Source of the DNA: Candidatus Zixiibacteriota bacterium
GTDB taxonomy: Bacteria > Zixibacteria > MSB-5A5 > GN15 > FEB-12
DNA length: 7,185 nucleotides
Reading direction: 5' to 3'
Assembly (NCBI GenBank): GCA_023132995.1
Contig: JAGLXI010000124.1
Span: forward strand, 1 to 7,185
Within the stretch, counting starts at the first letter, position 1. Each line of letters opens with the position of its first letter. Shown here one piece after another: positions 1 through 6,056 of the stretch. Below the pieces are notes generated by a model that saw only the letters and a list, made by a program, of their open reading frames with translations, was not told where the DNA came from and searched no databases. A program made the position numbers and the translations under genes.

Positions 1-41
1 GCCGTAAGCAGTATCAACAATACCACCGATGTTTTTTTCAA
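1..41 (-). CDS. Start of a probable exported protein (partial, runs off the window)
   Basis: Only 13 codons plus two bases are present, reading MKKTSVVLLILLT from a TTG start at 41..39. Two lysines followed by an unbroken run of small and aliphatic residues is the typical beginning of a Sec signal peptide or lipoprotein leader. The TTG overlaps the TGA stop of the preceding PHP gene by 4 nt (TTGA). An AAGGGA Shine-Dalgarno-like site lies 6 nt upstream at 48-53, inside the PHP gene. This spacing and coupling match the other junctions in the chain. The mature protein lies outside the window, so no function can be assigned. The reading rests on 41 bases and a non-ATG start; a start further downstream, such as the GTG at codon 6, cannot be excluded. 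Confidence 0.55.
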   Translation of the reverse strand, partial: MKKTSVVLLILLT

Positions 42-874
42 TTCGATTCCCTTTTCTTCGCGGCCCGTTCCTTCAACTTGTCCAGGTACTCCACGGGTAC
101 CGGTTCCGAACCGACGGTTCCGTGGTTGGCGCCCCGCCCATGAAAGTCGGAGCCGCCCGAACACAGCAACCTCAGCCGCTCAGCCAGATGCTTGAGCCGG
201 TCGACGTCTGCCTGCCTGTGACTGGGATGGTACACTTCGATCCCATCCAAACCCAGCGCTACCAGGTCTTCGACCAAAGCGACGGAATTGTCGACCATCG
301 GGTGCGCCAGAACGGCCACACCGCGGGCCTGATGAACAAGCTCGATGGCCTCCCGGGGAGCGAAGTTCTTCTTGGGGACAAAAGCCGGTCGACCGTCGCC
401 GATGTATTTGTGAAAAGCGTGTTCGTACGTGCTGACAGCCTTGCGGGCGTGCAGGGCCGCTGCAACGTGAGGACGTCCCACCGGGGCTCCGCCGGCCTCT
501 TTCAGGACTTCCTCAAATGTGATCTCGACACCAAGTTCGTTCAGTCTTTTGACAATCTGAGCGCCCCGTTTGTTCCTGCCTCCCTGAAACTGCTCTATAG
601 CCCTATGGAGAGGTTCGTTGTCGGTATCAAACAGGTATGCCAGGATGTGAATATCTTTGGCGCTTGACGAGCATGAAAACTCAACACCGGGGATTAGCTC
701 CGAATCGCCATTACGCCGAAGTTCCCGAATCTCAAGATATCCCTTGAGAGTGTCGTGGTCGGTGACGGCGAAGGCGACAAGGTCCAGGTTGCGAACGACT
801 TCGAGCAGTTCCGCCGGACTGTACGTACCGTCGGATTGATTGGTGTGCAGATGCAGGTCGATGCGCTGTTTCAT
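38..874 (-). CDS. PHP-domain metal-dependent phosphoesterase (YciV/TrpH type)
   Basis: A 278-residue protein made almost entirely of a PHP domain. Visible metal-ligand motifs in order are DLHLHTNQSDG (6-16; H8, H10, D15), TDHDT (38-42; D39, H40), PGVEFS (62-67; E65), H76 in HILAY, GRPHVA (133-138; H136), AHP (190-192) and GSDFHG (241-246; D243, H245). This full set predicts a cytoplasmic trinuclear-metal hydrolase. Characterised relatives are the 3',5'-nucleoside bisphosphate phosphatase of Chromobacterium and E. coli YciV (RNase AM), a 5'-3' exonuclease on 5'-monophosphorylated RNA and DNA oligonucleotides. The length (about 280) is normal for that group, and there are no polymerase or histidinol-phosphatase extensions. 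The ATG at 874 directly abuts the TAG of the FTCD gene (TAGATG), implying translational coupling; the only Shine-Dalgarno-like stretch, GAGAG about 10 nt upstream, is weak. The fold is certain; the substrate (nucleotide or RNA end) is inferred from the family. Confidence 0.9.
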   Translation of the reverse strand: MKQRIDLHLHTNQSDGTYSPAELLEVVRNLDLVAFAVTDHDTLKGYLEIRELRRNGDSELIPGVEFSCSSSAKDIHILAYLFDTDNEPLHRAIEQFQGGRNKRGAQIVKRLNELGVEITFEEVLKEAGGAPVGRPHVAAALHARKAVSTYEHAFHKYIGDGRPAFVPKKNFAPREAIELVHQARGVAVLAHPMVDNSVALVEDLVALGLDGIEVYHPSHRQADVDRLKHLAERLRLLCSGGSDFHGRGANHGTVGSEPVPVEYLDKLKERAAKKRESN

Positions 875-2386
875 CTATAACTTGCTCTCAACCAATTCCC
901 TGATCGCCGTCGCCCTCTGCCGTGCTTCTTTGGAAACAGCCTCCACCTGCTCTTTCAGGCTAGAAACAAACTCCGCGTCGGTGATCGACCCCAGGTTGAT
1001 GCGGACATTGTAACCGGCTCCGTCAACCGCGGCCATAGCCATCAGACCGGCCACCCCGGCGTCGGTAACGGAGTTCACATTCCCCTTCTCAGCCACGATC
1101 CGGGCCAGATTGAGTACGTCAAGCGACTTCTGCATGACCGTCAGCGGCACTGATGCGGCTTCTTTGTTGGCAAACTCCACGGCGGCGTCTTTGGGAACTC
1201 CATCGGGCAGCTTGAACGACTCCATGACCTTGTTGAAGGCCTCCTTGTCGGTCTCGATCAGTTCGGTCAATTCCCGGCGGAGCGTTTCGGCCCTGTCCCT
1301 GACGTCGGTCAACTCGTCCTTGACGCCGGCATACTGCTTCTTGTTGACGGTGAGACGACACACCATCGCCGCGAGGGCCGCTCCCAGCGCCCCGGCTGAG
1401 GCAGCCACCGAACCGCCACCCGGAGCCGGCGCCGAAGACGCCACCTCGTCATAGAAACTGTCGGCCGTAGCCGCTACGGCACCGCCCGCCGCCTGAAGCT
1501 TCTGCTCCAGGACTTGCTCCTTGGAGAAGTTCTCAAGCCTCAGGTAGAAATCGGCCACGTCGAGTATGGCGTCGTTGGGCAGAAGCCCGATCACCTCGGA
1601 CGAAGTTACGTTCACGCCGTAGCGCGCGGCTTCCGACTTGATCGTCTCGAAGACTCGGAATATCGGCGTCTTGGTATAGTTGACCAGGTTCATGGAGATC
1701 TGCACCTGGTCGCGCTCTTTTATCTCGAAGCCAAGCGCCTTGACATAGCGGTAGCCGCCTTTCAAGCTGCGAACGGCGTCAGCCACCCGGTCGGCGATCC
1801 ATTTCTTGTTGGTGCCGAGGTAGACGTTGAACGCCACCAGTGGAAAGCGGACGCCGATAGCGGTGGCCCCTGCCTTGAGGTTCATCCTGGCCGGGCCGTA
1901 GTCCGGCTTGCGTGACGGGTCCTCTTCGATTGCCTTGATCATCCCCTCGTACTGTCCCGTCCGCACTTTGGCCAGGTTCCGGCGGCTCGGCCTGGTACGA
2001 GCATCCTCATACAAGTAAACGGGGATTTTCAGTTCCTCGCCCACTTTCCTGCCAAGCTGGTGGGCAAGTTCAATGGCGTCCTCGATGGAAACCTCCGAGA
2101 TCGGTATGAACGGGCAGACGTCGCAGGCTCCCATGCGGGGATGCTCGCCCTTGTGGGTTGTCATGTCGATCAGTTCGGCCGCTTTCCGGTAGCCGCGAAA
2201 AGCCGCCTCGACAGCCTGGCCGGGGTGGCAGACGAACGTCACCACGGCACGGTTGTGGTCCGGATCCATCTCCTTGTCCAGCAGGACGACGCCGTTCTCA
2301 GCCGTGATGGCGGCACAGATGGCATCGATCACTTCCGGGCGACGCCCTTCCGAGAAATTGGGGACACATTCAACTAACTTGGGCAT
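875..2386 (-). CDS. ftcD: Bifunctional glutamate formimidoyltransferase / formimidotetrahydrofolate cyclodeaminase
   Basis: A 503-residue fusion of two enzymes. Residues 1 to about 300 are the formimidoyltransferase, which moves the formimino group from N-formimino-L-glutamate to tetrahydrofolate. It shows the opening LVECVPNFSEGR (4-15), MDPDHNRAVVTF (40-51) and GEHPRMGACDVCPFIPI (80-96), where H82 matches the catalytic histidine of the pig enzyme in identity and numbering. Residues from about 305 to the end are the cyclodeaminase, which releases ammonia to give 5,10-methenyl-THF; it has PAPGGGSVAA (320-329) and GNVNSVTDAGVAG (435-447). Together they complete the FIGLU branch of histidine breakdown and feed one-carbon units to folate. 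The frame stays open to a TTG at 2404, but the ATG at 2386 is chosen: GGAG sits 6 nt upstream and the family begins at MPKLVECVPNFSEG. No hut gene lies nearby. The next gene (PHP) starts on the base after this stop. Confidence 0.95.
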   Translation of the reverse strand: MPKLVECVPNFSEGRRPEVIDAICAAITAENGVVLLDKEMDPDHNRAVVTFVCHPGQAVEAAFRGYRKAAELIDMTTHKGEHPRMGACDVCPFIPISEVSIEDAIELAHQLGRKVGEELKIPVYLYEDARTRPSRRNLAKVRTGQYEGMIKAIEEDPSRKPDYGPARMNLKAGATAIGVRFPLVAFNVYLGTNKKWIADRVADAVRSLKGGYRYVKALGFEIKERDQVQISMNLVNYTKTPIFRVFETIKSEAARYGVNVTSSEVIGLLPNDAILDVADFYLRLENFSKEQVLEQKLQAAGGAVAATADSFYDEVASSAPAPGGGSVAASAGALGAALAAMVCRLTVNKKQYAGVKDELTDVRDRAETLRRELTELIETDKEAFNKVMESFKLPDGVPKDAAVEFANKEAASVPLTVMQKSLDVLNLARIVAEKGNVNSVTDAGVAGLMAMAAVDGAGYNVRINLGSITDAEFVSSLKEQVEAVSKEARQRATAIRELVESKL

Positions 2387-2513
2387 ATTAATCTCCAAAT
2401 CCAATGCTGACTTGCCACATTTGCCAACGCTGCCTTGTCACACTTTCCAATAACCGGAACCCGTCAGTAACGCTACATCCACAAAAGTCACACGGTAAAA
2501 CGCAGCGGCAGCA
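2387..2513 (-). other. 127-nt gap, the only real intergenic space in the chain
   Basis: This separates the stop of the deoxyhypusine-synthase-like gene from ftcD. All other junctions overlap, abut or lie within 3 nt, so this is the natural place for an internal promoter, terminator or processing site. Reading the minus strand I find no -35/-10 pair with acceptable spacing and no G+C-rich hairpin followed by a U-run. The best structure is a 6-bp inverted repeat CGGTAA/TTACCG (2493-2498 and 2514-2519) with a 15-nt loop, overlapping the upstream stop codon. The heptamer GTGTGAC occurs twice, 50 nt apart (2437-2443 and 2487-2493), which could be chance. Only the ftcD ribosome binding site is supported. 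Confidence 0.6.
2393..2396 (-). promoter_or_regulatory. Ribosome binding site of ftcD
   Basis: GGAG on the minus strand, separated by 6 nt from the ATG at 2386..2384. This optimal spacing decides the start: the longer reading from TTG at 2404 would place the site inside the coding sequence and add six residues (MDLEIN) before the conserved N-terminus. Confidence 0.75.
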
Positions 2514-3473
2514 TTACCGCTTCCACTGGAGCCTCAAGCCCCACGCCAGAAGCGGGATCATAATCTCATGGTGTTCTACGAAATTGAAACCTTTCCCGAA
2601 CGACAGAGTCGGCCTGTGCACTATGTTTTCCATAGGACGATAGTGGGTTATCATATCAAAATTAGCCGTTGTCAGCCGGCTCTTTCCTTTGTTCAGGTTG
2701 CGCGCCACGTTGAGCGCCTTGAGAAACACTTCCGGCAATATGACCGCCGATCCGATGTTCGCCACCGCTCCCCCCCGGTCAATGGAGGCACAGACACTGC
2801 AAAGGATGCGGAAATCGACATGCGACGCGGCTCCAACGGCAGCTGCGTCGAATTCCGGATGCTGAGCCACGATGTCGGTGCCGATTCCAACATGAATGGT
2901 AGCGGGCCGACCCAGCGCCTGCGCCCGGCCGAAGAGTGAGAGTTTCCGATTGCGTGCTTTCTCGCCGTTAATAAACAGCCCGGCCGCCTCCCCCAGACCG
3001 ATTCCCTCGCGGTCCGCCAAAGCGCCCACCGAAGCGAACATCTCGCCTGTCTCCCGCGCCATTCCGAATGAACCATCTTTCAGCCCGCTCGCCACATCCT
3101 CGGAAGTACCACCGAAGAAGGCCACCTCCAGATCGTGGATGAGACCGGCGCCGTTAAATGACAACCCGGTCACTATCTCCCGTTCCAGCAGGTCAATGAT
3201 AACGGGAGACAGCCCCACTTTGATGGGGTGCGCTCCCAGGAAAATATGGAAGGGATGCCTACCCCGGCGCGCCTTGATGACCAGCGTTATGAACTCCCTG
3301 AGATCGGCAGCCTTGAGAAATGAGGGCAGCGACTCAAAGAAGTCGACGCCGCTGATTTTCTTCATGGGGCGGCCAAAGGCCTTCCGCTCCGCCTTGTTGA
3401 CGCGCCTGGCAAGGGGGTAGCGTTTGACACGGTCAAGGTTGACCGGAGATGTTCTTCTGAATCGGGTCGCCAT
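2514..3473 (-). CDS. Deoxyhypusine-synthase-like protein (bacterial, unknown substrate)
   Basis: A 319-residue soluble protein without signal peptide or membrane segment. I recognise it as a conserved bacterial family distantly related to deoxyhypusine synthase, an NAD- and spermidine-dependent enzyme that modifies eIF5A in eukaryotes and archaea. Three blocks carry the resemblance, judged by eye against remembered human DHS: FLGAHPIKVGLSPVIIDLLE (78-97) followed by GAGLIHDLE (108-116); RGGAVANIGSAVILPEVFL (233-251) with TTANFDM (268-274); and TLSFGKGFNF (289-298) with IPLLA (306-310). K294 in SFGKG sits where DHS has its catalytic lysine (SWGK). Other strong motifs are TSEDV (123-127), DGSFGMARETGE (133-144) and EHHEIMIP (300-307). 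Bacteria lack eIF5A, so the substrate must differ; a polyamine-type reaction or a new activity is possible. The N-terminal segment RVKRYPLARR (15-24) looks family-typical and supports the ATG at 3473, 3 nt past the DUF3108 stop. Its best Shine-Dalgarno candidate, GAGG 11 nt upstream, is poor, suggesting coupling. Confidence 0.7.
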   Translation of the reverse strand: MATRFRRTSPVNLDRVKRYPLARRVNKAERKAFGRPMKKISGVDFFESLPSFLKAADLREFITLVIKARRGRHPFHIFLGAHPIKVGLSPVIIDLLEREIVTGLSFNGAGLIHDLEVAFFGGTSEDVASGLKDGSFGMARETGEMFASVGALADREGIGLGEAAGLFINGEKARNRKLSLFGRAQALGRPATIHVGIGTDIVAQHPEFDAAAVGAASHVDFRILCSVCASIDRGGAVANIGSAVILPEVFLKALNVARNLNKGKSRLTTANFDMITHYRPMENIVHRPTLSFGKGFNFVEHHEIMIPLLAWGLRLQWKR

Positions 3474-3476
3474 CGG

Positions 3477-4319
3477 TCAGAAAGCCTCGATTTCTCCCAG
3501 ACGATAAGCGGTAAGTTCTGCAGAAATGGAACCAACCAGGACCTTGGATTTCATTATAACCGGCATTTTTAGATAATCGTCGGTGAGCCAGACCTTCAGC
3601 CGGCCTTCGTGCTTGAACACGCCGACCGACCTGAGAAGCGGCTCGACCACGATACAGTCGAAGGTCCCAGCGTCGACCGTAACTGTTTCCCTCTTGAGGA
3701 TTCTTACCTCGAGCGGGTAGTCCTTGCCGTCGGTGAAGTTTTCAAGCAACAGCGACTGGCCCACCTCCAGGTCCTGCGTTCGCACGTAGTAGAGCACGGA
3801 CAACACATCCTGAACAAACGGCGCGACCTCAAGCGTATCATCGTTGTAGAAGGCGAGATGCTTGTGCTGATCAAAGGTACACAGGCGGTTGGAACGATAA
3901 CTGCCCTCACGAAGGTCCTTTTCAAAGCGCCAACTGAACAAACCCGCGGCGTCGACAATCGACTCCACCCGGTCATCGACCTTGTAGAAGGTCGAAAAGA
4001 AGCTGTTTGAGTTGGCCCGGGTTACTATCTGATAGCAGGGGCGCTGTTCCCATTCAATCAACCGCAGCACCTCCATAGTAGCCGTGCCGGCATTGATGAA
4101 CCCGTAGTTGATATCGAACGACAGCTTCTCCCCAACGCCGAAGGCGACGTTGTCAATGGTCCGATCAAGAGGATTCATCGACGCCATAACGGACGCGGAG
4201 TCTTCCGGCGATGCCTCAGCGATCTGGATTTCCACTGACACAAAGTAGGCCAGCGGCACCAAGCCTGCCAGCGCCACCGTCGACACCAGGAGCTTATGAA
4301 TCGCGGATCGATCAGCCAT
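3477..4319 (-). CDS. DUF3108-family exported protein
   Basis: About 280 residues. The N-terminus MADRSAIHKL followed by a hydrophobic stretch (10-27) is a signal peptide or membrane anchor, so the bulk should lie in the periplasm. Residues from about 60 to 275 match the DUF3108 pattern: FGVGEKLSFDINYGFINAG (60-78), SFFSTFYKVDDRVESIVD (106-123), LREGSY (136-141), QDVLSVLYYVR (170-180), NFTDGKDYPLEVRIL (194-208), DAGTFDCIVVEPLL (216-229) and KVWLTDD (242-248). The family is a beta-rich envelope protein of unclear biochemical role; some relatives sit in lipid- or polysaccharide-related loci. Three starts are possible: TTG at 4334, ATG at 4331 and ATG at 4319. I chose 4319, where GAG lies 7 nt upstream and the overlap with the phosphatase stop is 8 nt (ATGGCTGA). 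The 4331 start would add MRRP and a more basic signal-peptide n-region and is nearly as likely. Confidence 0.82.
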   Translation of the reverse strand: MADRSAIHKLLVSTVALAGLVPLAYFVSVEIQIAEASPEDSASVMASMNPLDRTIDNVAFGVGEKLSFDINYGFINAGTATMEVLRLIEWEQRPCYQIVTRANSNSFFSTFYKVDDRVESIVDAAGLFSWRFEKDLREGSYRSNRLCTFDQHKHLAFYNDDTLEVAPFVQDVLSVLYYVRTQDLEVGQSLLLENFTDGKDYPLEVRILKRETVTVDAGTFDCIVVEPLLRSVGVFKHEGRLKVWLTDDYLKMPVIMKSKVLVGSISAELTAYRLGEIEAF

Positions 4320-4803
4320 TGGTCTTCTCATCAATTCTTCTTACAATCTCGTGAAGGGACTTGCCGAGATACTCGCCGATTTCCAGAAAGGTTTCATTGT
4401 ATCGCTCAAGCGACTGGCCGATGGGATCCTCGACGCCTTCCCCGTCCCGGTCGGGTTGCGGGAAGTTCTTGAGCAGATACGTCTTGTCGCCTGCCTCACG
4501 ACAGATTCTGACAATCTCCGCCACGTGCCCCGGGGTCATTCCTATAACCAGGTCGGCCTTTTCAATCAGCGGGCAGGTCAGAGGCTGCGACTGGTGTTTG
4601 GATATATCAGCGTCCCATATTTTCGACGCCTCTATGGCATAAAGCGTGGCGGGAAAACCCGCCGCCGCCGCTGATCCGGCGGACATGACCTCGAACTTGC
4701 CGAGCCTCTCTTTTTCCAGCAGGACCCGCAGAGCTCCCACAGCCATAGGGGAACGGCAGGTATTGCCGGTACAGACAAACAGTATAACGAACTTGTCACT
4801 CAC
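4312..4803 (-). CDS. Low-molecular-weight phosphatase, YwlE-like (probable protein-arginine phosphatase)
   Basis: A 163-residue cytoplasmic phosphatase of the LMW-PTP fold. The P-loop is VCTGNTCRSPMA (10-21), with nucleophile C11 and phosphate-binding R17. The general-acid loop is EDPIGQS (125-131), with D126 as the acid. SAG (41-43) and ADLVIGMT (83-90) are further family signatures. Classical tyrosine phosphatases have CxGNICRS; a threonine in place of that isoleucine (T15 here, T11 in Bacillus YwlE) is the residue linked to arginine-phosphate selectivity, and the acid loop resembles DPFGGS of YwlE. Protein-arginine phosphatase is therefore likelier than tyrosine phosphatase, though substrate is inferred. 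The neighbour upstream is a Sua5 gene, as with ywlC-ywlE in Bacillus. The start is GTG at 4803, with AAGGA 8 nt upstream and an 8-nt overlap with the sua5 stop (GTGAGTGA). No arginine kinase (McsB) is visible in the window. Confidence 0.9.
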   Translation of the reverse strand: MSDKFVILFVCTGNTCRSPMAVGALRVLLEKERLGKFEVMSAGSAAAAGFPATLYAIEASKIWDADISKHQSQPLTCPLIEKADLVIGMTPGHVAEIVRICREAGDKTYLLKNFPQPDRDGEGVEDPIGQSLERYNETFLEIGEYLGKSLHEIVRRIDEKTNG

Positions 4804-5443
4804 AGCAAATATCCTTCAAGGCGGTGGCAATCTCGTCCTGCGATACAGCTCCCGCCCGCAGCACCCGCACCGGATCGGTCGAGCAGTCCACAACCGTAGA
4901 AGGGGCCGAAGTCAGCCGCCCGCAATCCAGCAGAAGACTGACGCGAGAGCCGAGGGCTGCCGACACGTCACGGACGGTCTCGCCACCCCCCTGGCCCGTG
5001 AGATTGGCTGACGTGGCCGTGAGGGGGAAGTCTGCCCTGCCCAGAAGCGCCTGGATAACGGGAGACGAAGAAACCCGCAGCCCGATTCTGCCATCGACTA
5101 CCACCGGTGGCTCCCGGGTCAGCACCGACGTGAGCACTAATGTCACCGGGCCGGGCAGAAAACGCGACGCCAACGCAGATGCCTCGGGAGTCACCTCGGC
5201 AAACCGTGGCATCGCCTCCACGCCGTCGACGAAAATCGCCATCGGCAAATCACGAGAGCGTTGTTTCGCATCGCACACCCGCGTCACCGCCGCAGGGTCA
5301 TCGGCGCGCGCCAGCAGCCCGTACAGAGTATCGGTTGCAGCCACCACGAGGGAGCCACCGCGAAGGAGCGAGGCGGCCCTCTCAATCACGGCCGGATCAG
5401 GCGAATCGTACGCAACCGGTACGACGTCTATACTACTGGTCAT
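4796..5443 (-). CDS. L-threonylcarbamoyladenylate synthase (Sua5/YrdC/YwlC family)
   Basis: A 215-residue YrdC-domain protein that makes threonylcarbamoyl-AMP from threonine, bicarbonate and ATP, the first step of t6A37 formation on ANN-decoding tRNAs. Motifs in order: TDTLYGLLA (37-45), the basic nucleotide-binding segment DAKQRSRDLP (58-67; K60, R62), FLPGPVTLVL (95-104), TATSANLTG (142-150), PSTVVDC (181-187) and RVLRAGAV (193-200). The protein ends soon after the domain, so it is the short TsaC-like form without the C-terminal Sua5 domain of yeast or Bacillus YwlC. The frame is open back to ATG 5500, but that would add 19 poorly conserved residues inside the SPOR gene. ATG 5443 is chosen, giving an 11-nt overlap with the SPOR stop. 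No good Shine-Dalgarno site precedes it, so re-initiation from the upstream gene is likely. The paralogue YciO shares this fold, so tsaC is not assigned with certainty. Confidence 0.92.
   Translation of the reverse strand: MTSSIDVVPVAYDSPDPAVIERAASLLRGGSLVVAATDTLYGLLARADDPAAVTRVCDAKQRSRDLPMAIFVDGVEAMPRFAEVTPEASALASRFLPGPVTLVLTSVLTREPPVVVDGRIGLRVSSSPVIQALLGRADFPLTATSANLTGQGGGETVRDVSAALGSRVSLLLDCGRLTSAPSTVVDCSTDPVRVLRAGAVSQDEIATALKDICCE
4812..4816 (-). promoter_or_regulatory. Ribosome binding site of the YwlE-like gene
   Basis: AAGGA on the minus strand, 8 nt before the GTG at 4803..4801 and inside the 3' end of sua5. It supports this non-ATG start; no ATG lies close by in frame ahead of the P-loop. 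Confidence 0.65.
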
Positions 5444-6056
5444 ACTGCGAGTCGAGTTCACTGTCAAGAGTGTCTCCAACGGGGGACGGCGGGGAATCAT
5501 ACAGAAGCGGCTGCTCTTCGATGCCCACGTTCACCATCACGACCCAGGCGTTGGCGTATCCGGCCGCCCTGGCTCGTTGCTGGTACGTCTCCGCCGTGTC
5601 CCTGTCCGCGAAACTCCCCACCCTCACCTTGAAATATGGCACTTCATAGTCCAGGTAGACGGTGCGGTCGAATATCTCCTCGGCGATCATACGAGCATAC
5701 TGCGCTTCGCCGTACAGCTTGCTGGTAAATATCTGGATTCGAAATGACTGGTTGTTGAGCCGGTCGATACGGTCGATGAAGAGAGTACTGGTCGCCGACG
5801 GCACAGTCGAATCCGGCTCGTCCATCCCGATATCGCCCCCCTGGCTCCGGACAGCGCCGGAATGCGGATACCGGGCGGGTACTATCTCGCGGTCCTGACG
5901 AAGCTCCAGGGGATCAAACCGCGTCAGAGCGGGCGGCGCTTCATCGGAATGAGGCGGCTCCTCTTTTCCGACACCCCGCGATCCCCCGCAGCCGATGCAC
6001 AAACTAAGACAGAACAGCGACATCAGCAGACTACAAATATTTCCGCGTTTTCTCAT
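5433..6056 (-). CDS. SPOR-domain lipoprotein
   Basis: A 207-residue envelope protein. MRKRGNICSLLMSLFCLSLCIGC is a basic then hydrophobic signal peptide ending in a lipobox-like CIGC; C23 would be lipidated, though cysteine at -3 is unusual. Residues 24-100 are a low-complexity, proline- and acid-rich linker. Residues 104-175 form a SPOR domain: SFRIQIFTSK (104-113), a helix AQYARMIAEEIF (118-129), VPYFKVRVGSFADRDTAETY (139-158) and AGYANAWVVMV (165-175), the two-repeat beta-alpha-beta pattern. SPOR domains bind peptidoglycan glycan strands denuded of stem peptides, often at division septa, so a periplasmic cell-wall-associated role is inferred. The acidic tail after 176 has no recognised motif and its end overlaps sua5. 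The start at 6056 overlaps the end of the manC-like gene by 26 nt and has GGAAGAGA just upstream; starting at M12 would lose the basic n-region. Confidence 0.88.
   Translation of the reverse strand: MRKRGNICSLLMSLFCLSLCIGCGGSRGVGKEEPPHSDEAPPALTRFDPLELRQDREIVPARYPHSGAVRSQGGDIGMDEPDSTVPSATSTLFIDRIDRLNNQSFRIQIFTSKLYGEAQYARMIAEEIFDRTVYLDYEVPYFKVRVGSFADRDTAETYQQRARAAGYANAWVVMVNVGIEEQPLLYDSPPSPVGDTLDSELDSQYDQ

Noticed and set aside
29..667. Long plus-strand open frame of 212 codons opposite the PHP gene.
   Set aside because: It is antisense to a gene with complete metal-binding motifs, its translation shows no recognisable domain, and it has no neighbours on the same strand.
2387..2404. Extended ftcD start at TTG 2404.
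   Set aside because: It would put the GGAG ribosome binding site inside the coding region and adds six residues ahead of the conserved family N-terminus.
2437..2493. Heptamer GTGTGAC present twice (2437-2443 and 2487-2493) as a possible operator.
   Set aside because: A single 7-base repeat in a 127-nt gap is expected by chance about half the time, and neither copy is placed relative to a promoter.
2493..2519. Possible terminator after the DHS-like gene (CGGTAA/TTACCG inverted repeat).
   Set aside because: The stem is only 6 bp with a 15-nt loop, it is not G+C-rich and no U-run follows, so it does not meet the pattern of an intrinsic terminator.
5444..5500. Extended sua5 start at ATG 5500.
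   Set aside because: The extra 19 residues lie wholly within the SPOR gene, have no family similarity and would create a 68-nt overlap, while ATG 5443 gives an 11-nt overlap like the other junctions.
4824..5747. Plus-strand open frame of 307 codons across sua5 and the SPOR gene.
   Set aside because: It is rich in Arg, Ser and Thr as expected for an antisense shadow of GC-rich coding DNA, and it spans two well-supported minus-strand genes.
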